64,000 nt of DNA from Bacteroidales bacterium (GTDB lineage: Bacteria; Bacteroidota; Bacteroidia; Bacteroidales; CAIWKO01), in NCBI GenBank assembly GCA_023228145.1, contig JALOBU010000011.1, positions 51,832-115,831 on the forward strand, written 5' to 3'. Under the pieces are notes generated by a model. It made no database searches and was not told the origin of the DNA. It saw only the letters and a list, made by a program, of their open reading frames with translations. This document shows, in pieces, positions 60,916 to 64,000 of the stretch (the stretch's first letter is position 1; each line of letters opens with the position of its first letter). Position numbers and translations under genes: made by a program.

Positions 60916-62322
60916 ATGGGCAAGATTAAGTTTTATTCAGTAATAATATTTTCTTTATTGTCAGTAATGGCAAAAGCACAGGATAGCATAAGTTTTATTG
61001 AGCCAAGTTCTGATGATAAGAAATTAAAATTATCCGGTGAATTGTTAGTTGATGAACGATTTTTACTGAAAGATAAGACCCCCTGGGCATGGAATGAAGA
61101 CAGATTGTCCTTATCTCTTGATAAAAAAATACTTAACAGTTCAAAGTTTCATGCGGAAGCCTGGGTTCGTTATATCGGTTTGCCCAGTTTTGTCAGCACG
61201 TACGACTTATACAATGCAGGGATTATTAATCCTGTAAATCTTTCGTTGAGAGAGGCATATTTTGAAGTTACCGGATTTCTTTCAAAAAAAATTGATTTGA
61301 AAATCGGCAGGCAGCGCATAGTATGGGGCACCGCCGACAAACTTAATCCTACCGACAACCTTAATCCCTACGACCTTGAAGACATCTTTGATTTCGGACG
61401 GCACAGGGGATCTGATGCCATCAACATCAATTACTATTTTTATAAAGACTTTTCTTTGCAGGGAATATATATGCCGTTTTTTCAACCGGCCAACCTGCCA
61501 GTAGGGATGTTTTCGGGTATTTTAAGTGGAGGCATGGAGTTACCACAAGGTTTAACATTACTACAGTTTTCTGACACTTTGCTGACTCCAAAATACAATT
61601 TGGGAGAAAGTTCTTCTGCTGGTTTAAAGCTTAAAGGAAATTTAAGCGTTTTGGATTTCTCTGTAAGTTACCTTTGGGGCCACATAGGATTGCCTGTAAT
61701 AACAAGAAATACAATAACAGCTGTTGATACCCTTGGAGGAATAAATGTCAGGACGCAACTGTCATACCCCCGGGTTCATATTTTTGGCGCTGACATCGCA
61801 ACAAGTGTTGTGGGTATTGGGTTATGGGCAGAAGCCGCCCTTTTCCTTCCCGAGAAAGATGTAATTATGACCACCGACCTTTCTGCGTTATACCCATTAT
61901 CGCCTGTACCGGTAACTCAGGATTCAATGCTATTAGACAAAACAAAGCCCTATTGTAAGTTTATTGTGGGGCTTGATTATATGTTCCGGGAAGGTTCCTA
62001 CCTGAATTTTCAGTATCTGCATGGTTTCATGCATGAGATGGGAGGTAAAAACCTGAATGATTATTTCTTTTTAGGGTATGAAAAAAAGTTTTTCAGGGAT
62101 AAACTGAAAATAGCTCCGGTTGGCGGAGCATTTATTATAAATGATTGGAAAGACATTAAACATAATTATGCTTTTGCTTACATGCCGCAGATTTCATACA
62201 AACCGGTTGATGATGCAGAGATAATTATTGCTGCATCCCTATGCGGCGGTGAAGGTAAAAATATGTTTGCCAACCTTAAGGACTTTAATATGTTCATGTT
62301 TAAGGTCAAATATAGTTTTTGA
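60916..62322 (+). CDS. DUF1302-like outer membrane barrel protein
   Basis: Outer membrane beta-barrel of about 468 residues with signal peptide (KFYSVIIFSLLSVMAKAQ). The start is ATG 60916; the TTG at 60907 is only three codons earlier. The sequence KIGRQRIVWGTADKLNPTDNLNP is the hallmark of the DUF1302 family, in which it often co-occurs with MMPL exporters and LolA-like proteins. The final strand ends FMFKVKYSF with a C-terminal aromatic, as in barrels assembled by BamA. Probably the outer membrane exit or acceptor of the transport module. Confidence 0.85.
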   Translation: MGKIKFYSVIIFSLLSVMAKAQDSISFIEPSSDDKKLKLSGELLVDERFLLKDKTPWAWNEDRLSLSLDKKILNSSKFHAEAWVRYIGLPSFVSTYDLYNAGIINPVNLSLREAYFEVTGFLSKKIDLKIGRQRIVWGTADKLNPTDNLNPYDLEDIFDFGRHRGSDAININYYFYKDFSLQGIYMPFFQPANLPVGMFSGILSGGMELPQGLTLLQFSDTLLTPKYNLGESSSAGLKLKGNLSVLDFSVSYLWGHIGLPVITRNTITAVDTLGGINVRTQLSYPRVHIFGADIATSVVGIGLWAEAALFLPEKDVIMTTDLSALYPLSPVPVTQDSMLLDKTKPYCKFIVGLDYMFREGSYLNFQYLHGFMHEMGGKNLNDYFFLGYEKKFFRDKLKIAPVGGAFIINDWKDIKHNYAFAYMPQISYKPVDDAEIIIAASLCGGEGKNMFANLKDFNMFMFKVKYSF

Positions 62323-62370
62323 TTCTGTAATCGGTAATTATACTATAAGAAAACTATGTATCAAGTGAAA

Positions 62371-63306
62371 TTAATGCATCCTCTCTCTTTTGAGCAAGTA
62401 AGAGAGCAGAACATGATAAAATCCTTCCTTGATATCGGCTTCCACCATGTCAATATGGTATTGACTGCAACGTAATTTTAAATCGTTACGAAACTTGTTT
62501 ATGGCATCAATATATTTCGTTTTAATTTCTACAGGATTAAGTTTAATCTCGTCTTTGCTTTCCATATCAACAAATTTATATGGACGATTTTCAAAATTGA
62601 AATCCAATTCCTTGTTTTTATCGGTAACATGAAAAAGAATTATCTCATGTTTGTTATGTTTTAGGTGTTGGAGAGCAGCAAACAAATCATATGTGTGTGC
62701 ATTGCTTTCCATCATGTCGCTGAAAATTACTACCAGGGAACGTTTATGTATCAATTCGGCTATCTGGTGCAGTGCTTCGGCAGCAAATGTTTTCTTTAGA
62801 CTACTTTCAGTATAATTGTGAATAAGGTTTTCAAGAGTGTTATAAACTATCTTCTGATGCACACTGCTCAATCGTGCTGTAGTGTGTTTTTCAATAGAAT
62901 CAGAAAAAATACTTATACCAATTGCATCGCGTTGCTGGCGAAGTAAATACACCAATGATGCAGCTGCATACACTGAAAAAATGATTTTATTGGGGTTGCT
63001 CACATTGACATCATTCACAACAGGATAATACATGGATGAGGAGTTATCAATGATGATTTGGCAGCGCAGGTTGGTTTCTTCTTCAAAGCGTTTAACAAAA
63101 AGTTTATCCGAACGCCCATAAAGTTTCCAGTCGATATGTTTTATTGATTCCCCCTGATTGTAAGGGCGGTGTTCGGAAAACTCAACCGAAAATCCATGGA
63201 ACGGACTTTTGTGAAGCCCTGTGATAAATCCTTCTACAACCTGTCTGGCAACAAATTCAAGATTGCCAAATGCCTGTATCAGTTTCTGATCTATGGGCTG
63301 AGGCAT
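62371..63306 (-). CDS. DUF58-family protein
   Basis: Cytoplasmic protein of 311 residues. The DUF58 signature is HRPYNQGESIKHIDWKLYGRSDKLFVKRFEEET followed by a von Willebrand A-like segment with a MIDAS-type motif (QIIIDNSSSMYYP) and VVIFSDMMES. Such genes usually neighbour a MoxR ATPase and other vWA genes; here it is followed on its strand only by the polymerase-side region, and trxA lies 31 bases upstream, so any MoxR partner would be outside the window. Role unknown. Confidence 0.88.
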   Translation of the reverse strand: MPQPIDQKLIQAFGNLEFVARQVVEGFITGLHKSPFHGFSVEFSEHRPYNQGESIKHIDWKLYGRSDKLFVKRFEEETNLRCQIIIDNSSSMYYPVVNDVNVSNPNKIIFSVYAAASLVYLLRQQRDAIGISIFSDSIEKHTTARLSSVHQKIVYNTLENLIHNYTESSLKKTFAAEALHQIAELIHKRSLVVIFSDMMESNAHTYDLFAALQHLKHNKHEIILFHVTDKNKELDFNFENRPYKFVDMESKDEIKLNPVEIKTKYIDAINKFRNDLKLRCSQYHIDMVEADIKEGFYHVLLSYLLKRERMH

Positions 63307-63337
63307 GATTTATTTGTAAATAATAATGCGATGAATG

Positions 63338-63655
63338 TTACAGTAAGCTGTTCAGTTTATTTACCAGATTGGCTTTTGCGGTTGCCCCAACTACCTTATC
63401 AACCATTTCTCCATTTTTGAAAAACATAATGGTTGGTATATTACGTATTCCTAGTTTTGCTGTTACATCAGGGTTTTCATCTACATTCACTTTCCCAATA
63501 ACTGCTTTTCCATCAAATTCGGCATACATTTCTTCCACAATAGGGGTGAGCATTCGGCAGGGGCCACACCACTCGGCCCAGAAATCGAGCATTACAACTT
63601 TATCTGATTTCATTACCATTTCTTCGTAATTGCTGTCATTAATTTCATGTGCCAT
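63338..63655 (-). CDS. trxA: Thioredoxin
   Basis: Small cytoplasmic disulfide reductase of 105 residues. The active-site WCGPC has Cys30 and Cys33; Asp24 (LDFWAEW) and the cis-proline IPTIMFF are present. Length is standard. Its start is 31 bases upstream of the DUF58 gene, so the two may be co-transcribed. Confidence 0.96.
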   Translation of the reverse strand: MAHEINDSNYEEMVMKSDKVVMLDFWAEWCGPCRMLTPIVEEMYAEFDGKAVIGKVNVDENPDVTAKLGIRNIPTIMFFKNGEMVDKVVGATAKANLVNKLNSLL

Positions 63656-63678
63656 ATTTAATTTTTTATACGTTTTTA

Positions 63679-63686
63679 CAAAAATA
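63679..63686 (-). promoter_or_regulatory. -7 element for trxA
   Basis: On the minus strand TATTTTTG lies 23 bases before the trxA start. A TTG at 63709-63711 is a few bases farther upstream than ideal for a -33 box. The 174-base gap 63656-63829 holds nothing else visible. Confidence 0.45.
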
Positions 63687-63829
63687 AAGAAAGATTAATC
63701 ATGTAACACAAATGGTAAATAAAAAATTTCATTCAGAAAAAAAATACTTATAACCAGGCGTCACGGTATTACAAAAATTATTCAACAAAAATGTATTGCA
63801 CTGAAATACAGCAGTATCTTAAAACGGTT

Positions 63830-64000
63830 TTAAAAAGTTGCTGTAAAATTATATGTTCCAGGCATTGGAGTAGTTGATCCTGCAGGTACTACCGAAATAT
63901 TTCCGGAGCCTGAAGCCGTAGAGCCGCTTGTTGTGTGTGTTCCTGAGGTAATGGTTACATTTTCAGTATCACTGTCGAATGTAAGTATGAAGTTTGAATT
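63830..64000 (-). CDS. 3' end of an exported beta-rich protein, DUF4402-like (start outside window)
   Basis: The minus-strand frame is open from the right edge to a stop at 63830-63832 and gives 56 residues. The sequence is rich in Thr, Ser and Gly, with alternating beta strands and an ending PGTYNFTATF, which resembles the C-terminus of DUF4402-type secreted proteins. Too little is visible to name it with confidence. Confidence 0.5.
   Translation of the reverse strand, partial: NSNFILTFDSDTENVTITSGTHTTSGSTASGSGNISVVPAGSTTPMPGTYNFTATF

Overview
The window is a chromosomal segment of a member of the Bacteroidota, probably an anaerobic or facultative, Bacteroidales-like environmental organism. 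The evidence is convergent. Three genes end in type IX secretion (T9SS) sorting tails and a PorE-like OmpA protein is present. SecD and SecF are fused. LysS carries a C-terminal extension, the TonB receptor has a CarboxypepD-like N-domain, and DNA is AT-rich (about 35% GC in a sampled line). Shine-Dalgarno sequences are largely absent, and several promoters match the Bacteroidota form TTG-N18-20-TAnnTTTG. A tungsten-type aldehyde:ferredoxin oxidoreductase (AOR) points to anaerobic metabolism. I see no rRNA, tRNA, CRISPR array, insertion sequence, integrase or prophage. No gene-free stretch exceeds about 205 bases.

Layout. 1-4.8 kb: lysS (5' end cut by the window), an orphan radical SAM protein, efp and an LpxD-type acyltransferase. 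4.8-14.2 kb: a tungstate/molybdate acquisition locus. It encodes a ModE-like regulator, a WtpA/ModA binding lipoprotein, an unknown lipoprotein, a T9SS-exported protein with two copies of one domain, a TonB-dependent receptor, a lipoprotein that looks like two sulfite-oxidase-fold domains without the metal-binding cysteine, and WtpB and WtpC. 14.3-24.8 kb: lpdA, then asnB and a Wza/Wzc-type polysaccharide export locus with a GT4 glycosyltransferase, rfbC, a WecA-like initiating transferase and a lytic transglycosylase. 24.8-43.7 kb: housekeeping genes (uvrA, a LOG-family gene, secDF, purM, prfA, pyrF, a dnaJ/cbpA type, ispH), mixed with two T9SS cargo genes and a PorE-like OmpA protein that ends in a degenerate retropepsin-like domain. 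43.7-48.9 kb (minus strand): a second polysaccharide block with a Wzx flippase, two Wzz chain-length proteins joined by an A10 tract, and a Wzy/ligase. 48.9-52.3 kb: thiF-thiS and a KtrA/KtrB potassium system. 52.4-54.6 kb: the AOR gene. 54.7-62.3 kb: a membrane TPR protein, then TetR, MMPL/RND exporter, LolA-like, DUF2141 and DUF1302-like genes, read as a lipid-trafficking module. 62.4-64 kb: a DUF58 protein, thioredoxin and the 3' end of a secreted-protein gene.

How the parts fit. The most interesting reading links the 4.8-14.2 kb oxyanion uptake locus with the AOR at 52.4 kb and perhaps with thiFS (ThiS/MoaD-like sulfur carrier plus E1-like enzyme). The first would bring tungstate from the cell surface through the outer and inner membranes, and the second would use it in a tungstopterin enzyme. 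The surface part (T9SS protein, TonB receptor, SUOX-like lipoprotein) is not part of any textbook Mod/Wtp system and is the best candidate here for an undescribed system. This is inference from domains and neighbourhood only.
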